NCBI GenBank assembly: GCA_037954665.1
Contig: JBBMOL010000227.1
Coordinates: forward strand, 434,001 to 498,000
DNA length: 64,000 bases
Direction of reading: 5' to 3'
From: Laguncularia racemosa
Lineage: Eukaryota > Streptophyta > Magnoliopsida > Myrtales > Combretaceae
A program made the position numbers and the translations under genes. The notes under the pieces were generated by a model. It saw only the letters and a program-made list of their open reading frames with translations. It had not been told where the DNA came from and searched no databases. Below, piece by piece: positions 20,320-32,343 of this stretch. Numbering within the stretch: position 1 is the first letter of the stretch; each line of letters starts with the position of its first letter.

Positions 20320-21860
20320 TGATAAAGGTTATAAAATATTAATTATTTATATACATTAGAATAACCTTTTATTTAATTCTCTAACATTTTGTATAAATAA
20401 TGTACTTAATTAATCTTTATTTTAATTTTAGAGTTTTTAAATTATAATTTGTAAATTAATAGGAAAATTACTTGAAAGTTGAAGAGAAAATATAATTTCT
20501 ACAAGATGAAAGTCCAACATGTAAATCGACATCAATATGTTTGACAAAGGAAAACAAATCATGTCCAAATTATGAGTTAAGTCGAGAAAAGGAGGAAATC
20601 CAAGCAGCTACACGACAACAAACATGCCTAATACTGGTGGGCGTGTTGAAGATGAAAGCTACACAAAAATGTACATGTGAGGCAACACGCCTGTGTTGGA
20701 GGAGATGAGAACCAACCGAGAAAAAAACATCGGAACGTATGCTAAAACAAGTGGAAGATTTGCAGCTGGAAAACATGCTGGAAAAGACACCAAAACAAAT
20801 CCGAGAATCAGTTGGGAAGAGACGCCAGAAAATGAAAGGAAAGATTTGATTTTATCCAACGCCAGGCTTTGAATTTGATATATAGATATATATATATATA
20901 TACGGCAAGAAAGACAACGAAATCAAATAAGGCCAGATCAGATTTGAATAAATCATCCAAGAATGCTGCATTCAACATATATATATATAGTCCAGTAGAA
21001 AAGATTGGAAGACAATAGGATTAAAGATTACAATAGTCTTAGTTTTTGTTTTAAACTGTAGGAAAAATTAGAATAAGAAAATAGAATTAGAAAATTAAGA
21101 CTAGATTTTAATGTTTTTATTTATGCTTTCTTTTATTATTATTGTTTTTAGATTTAATATGTTTATGACTTAATTTCTTTTATATTCGGGTATGATGAAC
21201 ATACAATTTTTATTATTATTATTCAATGATTTATTTATCATTCTTGTGATTCAATTATATGTTCTTTATTGTTTTCAATTTAATATTGCTAGCATATTAG
21301 TTGAAATTTGATTCTTTATATAAAAATTGAGAGATTTTAGATAAGAATAGATCTAGTATAATTGAAAAGAGTTGCATGAAATCCTAAGGATAAGATGATA
21401 TAAATCTTCTGGATTAGGGTTAAACCTAATAGCGGAATTCATAAATCGAATGTAATGCAATTTTAGGAGTTTTAATTAGGAAGAGATTCCAATTAATCAA
21501 CCTAAAATTAGGAATTAGTATAACTCGAGAGAGCTATTAATTCAATTTAGGAATTCCCACGGTCCAAGAATAAAATAAGAATGTGAATAATAATTAATTA
21601 ATTACATTAGTAATTATAGGGGATTCAATACCTGAATATATTAGTTTTATTGATTATTGCTTTCTTTAATTTATTCTTTATTTATTTTATTTACTCGTTT
21701 ATTTAATTCTTATTGATTAGATAATTAGAAAAAAAAGGTAATTACTAGTACTCATAATCCCTATGAGATCGACACTCAATATCTTTATCCACTATACTAT
21801 AGAATCGATAGGTACACTTACCTATAAGTCTAAAATTAGATAGTAGAAAGACTGGTATCA
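20320..21860 (+). repeat. B 5' LTR
   Basis: This 1541-bp LTR starts TGATAAAGGTTATAAAATA and ends GACTGGTATCA. The pair at 31133 begins TGATAAGGATTATAAAGTA. It contains GGGCGTGTTG and GGCAACACGCCTGTGTTGG near 20640-20700 and an AT dinucleotide tract at 20876-20902. The segment 20903-21050 is absent from the 3' copy, which resumes with the shared AAAATAGAATTAGAAAATTAAGA, so one copy has an indel of about 180 bp. Confidence 0.85.
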
Positions 21861-21866
21861 AGTTTT

Positions 21867-21884
21867 TGGCATCGGTACCAGGGA
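21867..21884 (+). other. B primer-binding site
   Basis: TGGCATCGGTACCAGGGA follows the LTR by six bases and resembles the TGGCGCCGTTGCCGGGGA site of Athila/Tat elements, usually assigned to tRNA-Asp. Confidence 0.65.
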
Positions 21885-22439
21885 TTAGGATATTTGGAAC
21901 ACCTATATCTTGTTAATCTAATCATTGTTTCCTTTATTGATTAATTTTTTTATTAGTTTTTTTTTTCTATAGTTTCTATTTTCTTGCTATTGTTTATGCC
22001 TAGGGGACACCGCAGAGCAAATCAATACCAACTTCTGGCTCAAGACTCAAATGACAACTTATCTATCAACATGGTCAATGAATAAGAAGAGAGAACGATG
22101 TTTGATTACATGAGACCATCACTTGTTGGGGCTAATTTAAGTGTTGTTGAGCCTGTAATTGCAGCCAACAACTTTGAAATTAAACCCAATATCATCCAGA
22201 TGGTTCGAAAATTCATTTAATTCGATGGGTTGTAGGATGAAGATCCAAATGCACACATCGCCAACTTCTTGGAAATCGGCAACACCTTCAAAATCAATGA
22301 GGCCACAGATGACGCTATTAAGTTACAACTTTTCCCTTTTTCATTACGTAATAGATCTAAACAATGGTTGAATTCTCTGCCTAGGGGATTGATAACTACA
22401 TTGGAACAAATGGCGGAAAAGTTTCTTACTAAGTATTTT

Positions 22440-22902
22440 TGTTGGGTTGTTTAAACTCTCCAAGCCCAACCCACTACTCAGCCTTAACCCATGCCAAGCC
22501 CGTGTCTATTTTTACTCCGGCGTGTGATTTATTCCAGTAGCTTCTCTCTCTGCCTCGCACTCTCTTCCTTACGTTAGGGTTTCAGATACACTCTATGCTC
22601 TCTAATCTCCTCTTTAATTTGTCTCTTGTGTTATTCTTGTTATGGTAATCTTTACTCGTGAATGTGTTAAATATGCAGGTGGGACTTTCGAGCAGTCCTA
22701 AGCTCCATAGTTGAAATTCGATTTCCAGAAGGGGGGTAAAAAACCCTTTTTCCCTTTTGTGCCGTTTATTTATATGCTCATTGTTTGTTACATCCGGATC
22801 TTGTTATGTAAACTAATTTCTAGTTATACAGTTACATGACATAATCTTGAAATCTAGCTGGCAATTTGTGACTCTTTCTTGTGTTCCTTGCATAGTATAA
22901 CA
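22440..22902 (-). repeat. G 3' LTR
   Basis: This 463-bp LTR starts TGTTGGGTTGTTTAAACTCT and ends AGTATAACA on the plus strand. It has a run of six G near 22730, compared with 12 in the other LTR. Confidence 0.92.
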
Positions 22903-22917
22903 TTTTTCTCCCGTTCT
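22903..22917 (-). other. G polypurine tract
   Basis: The minus strand reads AACGGGAGAAAAATG across the LTR boundary, purine-rich as expected for second-strand priming. Confidence 0.6.
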
Positions 22918-22960
22918 GGAAAAACAACCTTGTCCTCAAGGTTGTAATCCAGATAGGTTG

Positions 22961-24474
22961 CTACAAAAGAGTTAAATCCTCCCATGTCGTGTCTTCCAAT
23001 GGTAACCCCGACCACTGAACTAATAGCTGGTTATAATCCTGACCCTTTCTTCGAATAACTCTAGTATCACAATAGTTAATGGAGTCAACATGGGTTGATT
23101 GTTGACAAACCCCGTAGGTAAATCTAAAGATGGAAAATCTACTCCATAAGCCTTTTTTAGACACGATACATGAAAAACATTGTGGATCTTTGAGGCTGGT
23201 GGAAGCTCCACTTCATAGGCCGAAAAACCAATTTTCCTCAGCACCTTATAAGGACCATAATATCGCTTAGACAATTTATGTTGTCCTTGCATTAAAGAAA
23301 GTTGTCTATATGGTCGGAGCTTTACAAATACCATGTCTCCTAATTCTAATGTGACATCCCTTCGATGTTTATCAGCTATTTGCTTCATACGACTCTGAGC
23401 TTGCTGTAGATTTATCTTGAGCAACTTAAGCACCTCATCTCTAGCATTTAAGTCCTGATCAATAGCTTGTATGTTGGAATTGCCCCTGATATATGCTGGC
23501 ACAGCTGGTGGTTTTCTACCATAAACCACTTCGAATGGTGTCATACTAACCCCATCATGAAATGAAATATTATATGCAAATTCAACCTAGGGTAGAAACT
23601 TTACCCAACTAGTAGGTGTATCCATCACAAAGCACCGCAAGTATTGTTGAATTGTTCTATTGAGCACTTCAGTTTGCCCGTCCGTTTGAGGATGATAAGC
23701 ACTACTCATGGCCAAAGTAGTCCCACTCAATCTGAAAAGTTCTTTCTAAAAATGGCTCATGAATATTGGGTCTCTATCCGACACAATGGTCCTCGGAATA
23801 CCATGCAAACGAATGACCATATGCAAGAATAAGGTTGCTACTATAGTTGCTGTAAATCCAGATCTCAAAGCACCCAAATGACAATATTTAGACAACCGGT
23901 CAACAACTACGAAAATAATAGATAAGCCCTCAGATTTAAGAAGACATGTAATAAAATCCATACTAATGTCTTCCCAAATTTGGTCTGGAATAGGAAGCGG
24001 AGCTAATAACCCAGCAGGTGTTTGAGTAGAATATTTCACCTGTTGGCAAACCATACAACTCCGAACAAAGTCATAAAATTGTTTCCTCATGCCATCCCAA
24101 AAATATTCTCCAACAATCCTCTTGTAAGTCTTCAAAAATCCAAAATGACTAGCACTAGGAGTCACATGATATTCCTGTAGTAAAGTTGGGATCACAAAAG
24201 ATTGTGGCACAAAAAAAAATCTATTATGATAGTATAACAAATTATTTTTCCAAACTATAGGATATTTAATTGTGTGTCCATGTGCAAGGGTAGAAATTAT
24301 TTGCACAAAAGCAGGAATGGTCTGATACTCTTTCTTTAGTGTCTCTATGAAAGAGAAATGTGGAGAAGACCATCCACAAAACTGTCCCTCCTCTGTAAAC
24401 TGTCTAGACAAAGCATCAGCTACTTGATTCTCTTGACCCGATTTATAAGTGATAGTGTAATCATATCCTATCAA
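22961..24474 (-). pseudogene. G RNase H end, integrase and chromodomain
   Basis: The segment 23746-24474 encodes the end of RNase H (TYKSGQENQVADALSRQF), the HHCC region with SCMVCQQVK, and the integrase core with SMDFITCL and RTIVSDRDPIF. Between 23545 and 23745 the frame is broken. The segment 23020-23544 has MTPFEVVYGRKPPAVPAYI, the GPY-like KLSKRYYGPYKVLRKIG and HNVFHVSCLKKA. A shifted frame at 22961-23100 gives LLVQWSGLPLEDTTWEDL, a chromodomain signature. Integrase inserts the DNA copy; the chromodomain is thought to direct chromovirus integration to particular chromatin. Confidence 0.88.
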
Positions 24475-25666
24475 CTTAGAAAGATGCTGTGCTGCTCAGG
24501 TGTTTAAATAACTTGTGTTAGAATCTCCTTAAGGCTTCTATGATCAGTCCGGATAAAAAAAGTGAGCCTAACACATACTGTCTCCACTTGCGTACGCTGC
24601 CACAATAGCATAAAGCTCCCTTACATAGGCAGAAGCTTTGCGCAAATTAAAGGTATCTTTTTGCTAAAATATGAAATAGGGTAAGTCTCTTGTAAGAGTA
24701 CTACTCCCACAGCCAATCCAGAAGCATCAGTTTCAATGACAAAAGTCTTTGAAAAATCCGGTAATCTCAAAATAGGGGCTTGTAACAGGGCGGCTTTAAG
24801 AGCTTCAAAAGCCTGTTGAGCCTGAGCATTCCAATGAAACCCGTCCCTTTGTAACAAGCCCGTCAGAGGTGATGCAATGGCAGCGTAATTCTTGACAAAT
24901 CTCCGATAATATCCTGCCAATCCCAAAAAAACTCTCAGCTGTTTTTTAGTCATAGGCATAAGCCACTGTTGAACACCCTGAACCTTAGAAGGATTAGGAC
25001 TCACTCCAACAGCGGATACTATATGACCCAAATAGTCAATAGTAGATGCTGCAAAAATACATTTAGAAGCCTTGACATAAAATTGATGTTGCTGTAACAC
25101 TTGTAATATTAACTCCAAGTGTTGTAAATGTGCAGTAACATCATTGCTATAAACCAATATGTCATCAAAGAAAACCACCACAAAATGCCGTAAAAATGGC
25201 TAGAAAATCCTATTCATAATAGCCTGGAAAGTGGCTGGTGCATTTCTTAAGCCAAAGGGCATTACTAAGAACTCATAATGTCCCTCATGAGTTCTAAAAG
25301 CTGTTTTTTCCACATCTTCCGGCTTCATTCTAATTTGATGGCATCTTGGATGCAAATCCAGTTTCAAAAAACATGCAGCACCATATAATTCGTCTAAAAG
25401 TTCATCAATAGTTGGGATGGGAAACTCATCTTTGATAGTAACTTGATTTAGAGCCCTATAGTCTACACAAAATCTCCAAGTACCATCTTTTTTTTTACTA
25501 AAAGTACAGGCGAAGAGAATGGGCTGGTACTATGTTGAATGATGCCTGACTCCATCATTTCTTTCACTTGTTTTTCAATTTCACTTTTTTGAAAATGAGG
25601 GTATCTATAGGGCTTAACATTCACTGGTTTACTATCAGAAATAAGATGGATTCTATGCTGGACAGA
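24475..25666 (-). pseudogene. G reverse transcriptase and RNase H
   Basis: RT motifs in order on the minus strand are the CVDYRALNQ box near 25465, the HYEFLVMPFGL box near 25265 and the catalytic VVFFDDILVYS near 25170. The RNase H start with FVIETDASGLAVGVVL is near 24740 and DHRSL lies near 24540. The open stretch is 24621-25181. Stops near 25201 and frameshifts near 25495 (an A/T run) and 24640 inactivate it. Confidence 0.88.
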
Positions 25667-26323
25667 TCACAAAGGTGGCAATGATGAAGGTGCTTGAAAA
25701 ACAGAAGCATATTTGCTCAATAAGATATCAATATCTTTATTGTTGGTGGATATGCATGAATTAGAACTAACCTCCTGAACCATCAATTGAAAACATGAAG
25801 TGACTAAATCACTTTTCAGTAATTTTCGAAACTGGTGATGTGAAATTTGAGCTAAGGCACCATTGTTAACTCCCTGCAATGTCACTGTAGCTCCTTGATA
25901 CACAAATTGCATAGTCAAATTTGTGTAATCAATAGTAACGGGTCCCAAAGTTTGTAACCATTGCACTCCCAGAACAAAATCAGCACCTTGAATTGGCAGC
26001 ACATAGAACAATTCCTTGAAAACCAGCCCTTGAACTTCCAATACAACATCGGAACATTGACCCTTACAACATAGCTTACTAACATTGCCAATCATAACAC
26101 CAAAATTGGCTGTAGAAGCTACTGTCAGTCCAAAATGTTTGGCTACTCTTGTTTGCACAAAATTGTGCGTACTTCCAAAATCCACTAACACTGTCACTTG
26201 ATGGCCATTCAACATTCCAAAAAATCGAATGGTACGAGGCACCAAATGTCCTGACATTGCATGATAACTAATTAATCCGTTATCATGTGCACCTTCATAC
26301 CCACAACCCGAATCCTCTGCCAA
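25667..26323 (-). pseudogene. G protease region
   Basis: A 218-residue open segment contains VTVLVDFGSTHNFVQTRVAK, the retroviral-type aspartic protease active site. Related elements usually read DSGSTHNF, and the Ser to Phe change here would probably disable it. LGVQWLQTLGPVTIDY follows, as in other chromoviruses. The upstream CCHC knuckle (CYNCDEKYSRNHKC) is at about 26390-26440 in a broken frame. Confidence 0.85.
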
Positions 26324-26329
26324 TGCTCT

Positions 26330-27360
26330 TCACATAGACCACTAGCAGATCCATCTTCTCCATCTTGTATTAACAAGAGAAATTTTGCCTTACATTTATG
26401 ATTCCTGGAATATTTCTCATCACAATTGTAACATAGGCCTTATTCTCATCTAACTTGCATTTCCTCTTTAGAGAGTTTTTTTATAGGTAATGTGGTTTTA
26501 GAATTGTCGACTGTAGAAGGATGAGGTTTAGAAAATTGTAATGATAAGAAGTAGGATTGAAAGAAGTAGGTATAGAATATTGAGGTCTGAAAGAATGGTC
26601 TTGAAACTTGGATTCATGCATTTTTGCTAACCAAATTGCATGAGGTAACGATGTAGGACGAGAAATCTGAACCTCTTTGCGAATGTGAGATTTAAGGCCA
26701 GAAATGAAACAAGAAAGCAAGAAAGATTGAGGTATGCCTACAACTTGATTAGACAAAGATTCAAATTCTTTTTGATATTCAGTTACTAATTTCTTTTGCA
26801 TCAATTTCGCCAGGGCTCCCTGAATATCCTCATATTTTGAAGGTCCAAATCTAATCTTGAAAGCCTGCAAGAAAGCTTGCCACGAACCCAATTAGCTATT
26901 TTGCTCAAGCCACTGCAAATACTGTAAGGCTTCTCCTTCTAAGGCAAAGGAAGCAATTTCCAGTCTTTGTCCATCCGGTACGTTATGAAAGTCAAAAAAC
27001 TTTTGAGTTTAATAGATCCATGCCAAAACATCTTGACCGGAAAATTTGGGAATCTCTAATTTCGATGCCTCTCAACAAGGAATTCAATGCAGAATGTGAT
27101 GAATGGTTAGAATCTGAATGAGCTTGAGTTGCATCCTGTTGAGAAATCCCATTCTGATTTTGAAAGTTATCAATTTTCTCTGAAAATTGTTGAATACAAG
27201 TATTGATAGTGGAATTCAAATCATTCATCAATTGTTGAGTAACCAAATTGGCTTTGATAGAATCTTACATCTGTGATTGCATTCCCTTCATAGTCTCTAC
27301 TAATGAAAACACTAAAGATTGCAATTTAGAAAATTCCTCCTGTGATCTTGTTGAAGCCAT
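26330..27360 (-). pseudogene. G gag
   Basis: The ATG at 27360 (MASTRSQEEFSKL) lies directly next to the primer site. A glutamine-rich N-terminal part (27246 down to about 27000) is followed by the gag core at 26481-26891 with WQAFLQAFKIRFGPSKYED and LVTEYQKEFESLSNQV, and the C-terminal knuckle. Stops lie at about 27267 and 26892, and a frameshift at about 27000. Confidence 0.85.
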
Positions 27361-27363
27361 AAC

Positions 27364-27376
27364 GAGAGCACCAAAA
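27364..27376 (-). other. G primer-binding site
   Basis: The minus strand reads TTTTGGTGCTCTC directly after the LTR end, the position of a primer site. The matching tRNA was not identified with confidence. Confidence 0.6.
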
Positions 27377-27846
27377 TGTTGGGTTGTTTAAACTCTCTAA
27401 GCCCAGCCCACTACTCAGCCTTAACCCATGCTAAGCCCGTGTCTATTTTTACTCCGGCGTATGATTTATTCCAGTAGCTTCTCTCTTTGCCTCGCACTCT
27501 CTTCCTCACGTTAGGGTTTCAGATACACTCTATGCTCTCTAATCTCCTCTTTAATTTGTCTCTTGTGTTATTCTTGTTATGGTAATCTTTACTCATGAAT
27601 GTGTTGGATATGCAGGTGGGACTTTCGAGCAGTCCTAAGCTCCATAGTTGAAATTTGATTTCCAGAAGGGGGGGGGGGGTAAAAAACCCTTTTCCCTTTT
27701 GTGCCATTTATTTATATGCTCATTGTTTGTTACATCCAGATCTTGTTATGTAAACTAATTTCTAATTATACAATTACATGACATAATCTTAAAATCTAGT
27801 TGGCAATTTGTGACTCTTTCTTGTGTTCCTTGCATGAGCTGTAACA
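27377..27846 (-). repeat. G 5' LTR
   Basis: This 470-bp LTR is near-identical to 22440-22902. The largest difference is a G run of 12 at 27668-27679 against 6 in the partner, and a few extra bases near the end (GAGCTGTAACA). Confidence 0.92.
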
Positions 27847-28335
27847 ATTTTCCACTAGCAAAGACTGCAAAGCTACGAAATGATATCTCCTCCTATGCTC
27901 AGATAGACTCTAAGACTTTATATGATGCATAGGAAAGATATAAAGATTTGCTGAAGAGATGCCTACATCATAGTGTTCCACTGTGGATGCAAATTCAGAC
28001 TTTCTATGGGGGACTGAATCAAACCACTAGGTAGATGGTAAATGTAGCAACTAGAGGGAAATTAATTAACAAAACTTGAAGAGGCCTACAATTTGATAGA
28101 AAACATGGCCATAAACAGCTACCAATGGAATGTGTTAAGAGCCAGACAACCAAAAGTAGCAAGAGTATATGATGCTGATGTTGTTACTGATTCAGCAGCA
28201 CAGGTCGAGGCATTAAGCAAGAAAGTAGATGAAATCTCTATGGCACAGCAGTTAAGTCAGCTAGAGTTTATTTCTAATTTTAATGAAAATGTTAATTTTT
28301 GGGACTTCCAAAAACCCCTACAACATTACTTATAA

Positions 28336-28831
28336 TTCGAGTTGAAGAAATCACCCTAATCTCCCATGGGAAAATCAACCAAGGAATAGCCCACCCGGAT
28401 TCTAACAAGTATATCACCCGCCAGAATAGAAGTCAAATTTAGAAGATTTAATGACAAAAGTTTATTCAAACAATTGAAACACGCTTTTAAGCTACAAAAG
28501 CGTTGATAAGGAATCAAGGTGCTTCTATTCGGAATTTAGAAACTCAAGTAGGATAGATTGCGAAAATGATTTCAGAAAGACCCCAAGAAACTCTTCTGGG
28601 AATACAAAGCCCAACCCTAAGGAACATGTCAAAGCAATCTTCCTAATTGATGAAGAAGTAGTGTAAATTGAAAGGGAAGTTAAAACACAAGAGGAGAAGG
28701 AGCAACCCCCCAATGATTAGAGAGTATGTTCCAAAAATTCCTTACCCAGCTCGACTTAAGAAAAAACTAAACCAAATGTAGTCTCAATAGTCAGCCTCAA
28801 TGAGGAATGCTCTGCCATCCTACAGAACAAA
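28336..28831 (+). other. B gag-protease linker, non-open
   Basis: Decayed coding sequence with the flavour of the Athila gag tail (ACTTATAATTCGAGTTGAAGAA onward), interrupted by stops. It is rich in charged codons. No intact frame is seen. Confidence 0.45.
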
Positions 28832-29443
28832 TTGCCAAAGAAATTAAAAGATCCAAGGAGTTTTACTTTATCATGTTTCATTGGCACTTTATCAATAAAT
28901 GATGCTTTAGCTGATTTAGGTGCTAGTATAAATTTAATGCCGCATCATATATTTAAGAAATTAGGATTAAGGAAACCTAAACCAATACAAATGAGCATTC
29001 AATTAGTTGATAGGTTTGTTAAAATTCCTATCGGTATCATTGAAGATGTGTTAGTTAAGGCAGGAACATTTATCATCCCAATGGACTTCATAATCTTAGA
29101 TAATGATGAAGATATAAATGCTCCACTAATTTTAGGACGCCCTTTTCTAGCTACTGCAAAAGCAATAATAGATTTAGGTAATTGCACTTTAACTTTGAAA
29201 ATAGGGGATGAAGAACAAACTTTCAAAACACCTAACATAATTTCACATCCTTCAAATAATAACAATACCTGCTATTTAGTGAATACATCTAACTTGTTTA
29301 GTTATACTTATGTGCAAGATGCTATTCACAAGGACCTTATACAACAGTATCACACTTGTGGTAATCTAAAGGGTCTAGGCAAATCCAAGAAACTTAACTA
29401 CTGGAAATATAATTGTCACCCCTTGACTAAACAAATGAGGTAA
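28832..29443 (+). CDS. B Athila-type protease open frame
   Basis: A 203-codon open segment beginning MPKKLKDPRSFTLSCFIG. It contains ALADLGASINLMPHHIF, the DLG-type aspartic protease active site of Athila/Tat elements, then LGLRKPKPIQMSIQLVDR and PLILGRPFLATAKAIIDL. The start codon may be internal to a longer polyprotein, because homology-like sequence begins just upstream. Its C-terminal 50 residues do not look like RT. The stop at 29443 is followed by the standard 3' region, so the whole pol has been lost. Confidence 0.8.
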   Translation: MPKKLKDPRSFTLSCFIGTLSINDALADLGASINLMPHHIFKKLGLRKPKPIQMSIQLVDRFVKIPIGIIEDVLVKAGTFIIPMDFIILDNDEDINAPLILGRPFLATAKAIIDLGNCTLTLKIGDEEQTFKTPNIISHPSNNNNTCYLVNTSNLFSYTYVQDAIHKDLIQQYHTCGNLKGLGKSKKLNYWKYNCHPLTKQMR

Positions 29444-29576
29444 TAACGTCGAGCAAACAACGTCAAACAATAGCGCTTTTTGGGAGGCAACCTAAATACT
29501 ATTTAGTTTAATTTGATTTAATTTTTTTAGTTACACTTAGTTATTTCATAAAGAGGGGGGGGGGGGCACGTGGGGC

Positions 29577-29803
29577 GATGCATTAGGCTTGGTCATGTTG
29601 TGACCGTGTTGATTGGAAAATCTCCTATCGAGAGATACATGATCCTACAACAATTCATGTTCAGGTTGTGTTGCTCCTACACTTCACATTGAGAGACACA
29701 CAACCATGTAACACGTCGTGTTATGGTTGTGTTGACACCACACTTTGTACCACGAGATACATGACCGAGTAACACGGTCATGTTAAGGCCATGTTGATCT
29801 TAT
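29577..29803 (+). repeat. ACACGG..CCGTGT motif array in B 3' region
   Basis: Three to four diverged units of about 60-70 bp contain TAACACGTCGTGTTATGGTTG, AACACGGTCATGTT and GAGAGATACATGACC. The wording closely parallels the tandem array in the T LTR at 12527-12870, although B and T are different lineages. Confidence 0.65.
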
Positions 29804-31119
29804 ATATATAATATATATAAAAAAAAAGTAAATTAAAATTTTAAATTTTCCTTGATCTTTGTACTATAAGGTAAGATTTCAAGACACAAGAGACAAAAGA
29901 TGAAAGCTAATGGGAGTCTACACACCCGCATTCCTACTCCATGATAGGAACTCTCACTTGTAGAAAGTAGAAATTACACTTCAAGTTTATTAAGCAATAT
30001 TAGGGAAGTCTTCTGTAATTTTTTTCCCCATTTGTTATTTTGCTATTCTATTTTATACATTGAAGACAATGTATCATTTAAGTGTAGGGGGAATAACACA
30101 ATATAATAAGCTTGCTTATAAATTATTGCTCTGGTTAAATTTTTGCATTACATTCATAATTCAATAATTTATTGAAAAATTTTCCTTGATATATCTTTAC
30201 TTTTTCATTAGTGAACCTAGAATACTATATTAGAGTTGAATTGTGAAATCTTAGTAAATCAAAAGCTATATGTTATTTAGGGTTAGAATTTAAAAACTCT
30301 AGATTAGCAGGATATTACTAATTAAGAATTAAGAATTCGAGTTTTTAAACTTATTTTGATATATACAATCTCTTAGAAACCCTAGTGAGTACTATGATCT
30401 CGAATAATTGAATTGAAAAAAATTATCTTTCAAAGACTCTTCCTATAAAATAGAAGTTGAAATAAATAAATAAATTTCAGTAGTGGGCCTCGTTGACTCG
30501 AGTAATTAAGCTGCAGTTTTCAAGGGATTACACCTGTTGACTTGAGTGATGAAATCAAGATCATCGACCTAAAGCTTGTTACATGGGTCAAGAGAAAAGT
30601 CTGGGAAAACTAAACTACTAATAGAAATAAGTAATCGAGTTAATAGAGGTTTGAAGGGGTATCTTAAAACCTAGTAGCCTAAGATCATCTGATCTGAGAC
30701 TTACTGACCAATGAAATTACTCCATAATACTGAAAAAAAAATAGGAAGGATTTTCAAGGGATAGAAGAAAAAAAAAAAGCTTTTGTTAGACATCATAGTA
30801 CTTAAGGGATGAAAAAGAGGAAGTATATATCTTAATTAAGTTGACAAAATTTTGAAAACTTTATTCTTGATTAAGTAATGTCTAGTACGGTTATGGTTTG
30901 TAAATTTTTATTTAAATGGCATGATAAATTTTGATATTTCATAGATTAACTATCAAACTCTAATATTAGTATTTATAGTACATTAAACATGATTAAGTGA
31001 AAAAAAAAGATGTTGAGGAAAAATAACTTTATTATGAATATAATCTGTTTAAGTACTAATTAAGAAATTTGTCATTGATCTCTAAAGTTTATTTTGCTTG
31101 AGGACAAGCAAAGACTCAA

Positions 31120-31132
31120 GTGTGGGGGAATT
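31120..31132 (+). other. B polypurine tract
   Basis: GTGTGGGGGAATT lies directly before the 3' LTR start TGATAAGG at 31133. Confidence 0.7.
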
Positions 31133-32343
31133 TGATAAGGATTATAAAGTACTAATCATTTATATAAATTAAAATAACCTTTTATTTAATTTTCTTACAT
31201 TTTGTATAAATAATACACTTAATTAATCATTATTTTAATTTTAGATTCTTTAAATTATAATTTGTGAATTAATAGGAAAATTACTTGAAAGTTGAAGAGA
31301 AAATATAATTTCTACAAGATGAAAGTCTAACATATGAATCAATATCGACATGTCTGACAATAGAAAACAAATCGTGTCCAAATTGTGAGTTAAGTCGAGG
31401 AAAGGAGGAAATCCAAACAGTAATACGATAAGAAACATGCCTGTACTGGTGAGCGTGTTGAAGATTAAAGCTGCACAGAAATGTACATGTGAGGCAACAC
31501 GCCCATGCCGAAGGAGATGAGAACTAACCAAGAAAAAAATGCTAAAACGCACGTTAAAACAAGTGGAAGATTTGCAGTTAGAAAACATGTCGGAAAAGAT
31601 GCCAAAACAAATCTAAGAATCAATTAGGAAGAGATGCTAGAAAATGAAAGGAAAGAAAATAGAATTAGAAAATTAAGATTAGATTTTAATTTTATTTATT
31701 TATGCCTTCTTTTGTTATCATTGTTTTTAGATTTAATATGTTTATGACTTAATTTCTTTTATATTCGAGTATGATGAACATGCAATTTTTATGATTATTA
31801 TTCAATGATTTATTTATCATTCTTATGATTCAATTGTATGTTCTTTATTGTTTTCAATTCAATGTTGTTAGCATATTAGTTGAAATTTGATTTCTTATAT
31901 AAAAATCGAGAGATTTTATATAAGAATAGATCTAGTATAATTGAAAAGAGTTGAATGCAATCCTAGAGATAACACGACATAAATCTTTTGGATTAGGGTC
32001 AAACTTAATAGCGAAATTCATAAATTGAATGTAATGCAATTTTAGGAGTTTTAATTACGAAGAGATTCCAATTAATCAACCTAAAATTAGGAATTAATAT
32101 GACTCAAGAGAGCTATTAATTCAATTAAGGAATTCCCATGGTCCAAGAATAAAATAAGAATTTGAATAATAATTAATTAATTACATTAATAATTTTAGGG
32201 GGATTCAATATCTAAATATATTAGTTTTATTGATTATTTCTTTCTTTAATTTATTCGCTATTTATTTTATTTACTCATTTATTTAATTCTTGTTGATTAG
32301 ATAATTAGAAAAAAAGGTAATTACTAGTACTCGTAATCCCTGT
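31133..32343 (+). repeat. B 3' LTR, left part
   Basis: It pairs with the 5' LTR over nearly its full length up to TACTAGTACTCGTAATCCC, where H is inserted. A segment present at 20885-21050 of the 5' LTR is missing here. The remaining LTR end is at 38228-38328. Confidence 0.85.

Larger units (their letters stand above)
22440..27846 (-). mobile_element. G: Reina-like chromovirus, complete structure
   Basis: A 5407-bp element with short LTRs at 22440-22902 (3') and 27377-27846 (5') and all domains in order on the minus strand: gag, CCHC, protease, RT, RNase H, integrase and a chromodomain. Perfect target duplications atttt flank it (22435-22439, 27847-27851), in the gag of B. Multiple stops and frameshifts show it is inactive. 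Small size, short LTRs and chromodomain suggest Reina; that clade call is from memory of the lineage features. Confidence 0.92.
21995..28335 (+). pseudogene. B gag, split by element G
   Basis: Translation from ATG at 21995 gives MPRGHRRANQYQ, then a stop at 22082. Homology to Athila-type gag continues through FEIKPNIIQMV, HIANFLEIGNTFKIN and KQWLNSLP to the insertion point at 22434. It resumes at 27852 with PLAKTAKLRNDISSYAQ, LPLWMQIQTFYGGLNQT and NLIENMAINSYQWN. Stops (TAA, TAG and TGA) and a frameshift near 28075 break it. The frame closes at 28335 shortly after a QVEALSKKVDEI coiled-coil-like segment. Confidence 0.8.
29444..31132 (+). other. B 3' non-coding region
   Basis: It begins with AACGTCGAGCAAACAACGTC and TTTTTGGGAGGCAACC, a block that follows the coding region in Athila-like elements. 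A palindrome-rich array lies at 29577-29803. The stretch ends with TTGCTTGAGGACAAGCAAAG and a GTGTGGGGGAATT purine tract before the 3' LTR. No gene is seen. A run of 12 G lies near 29558-29570. Confidence 0.7.
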
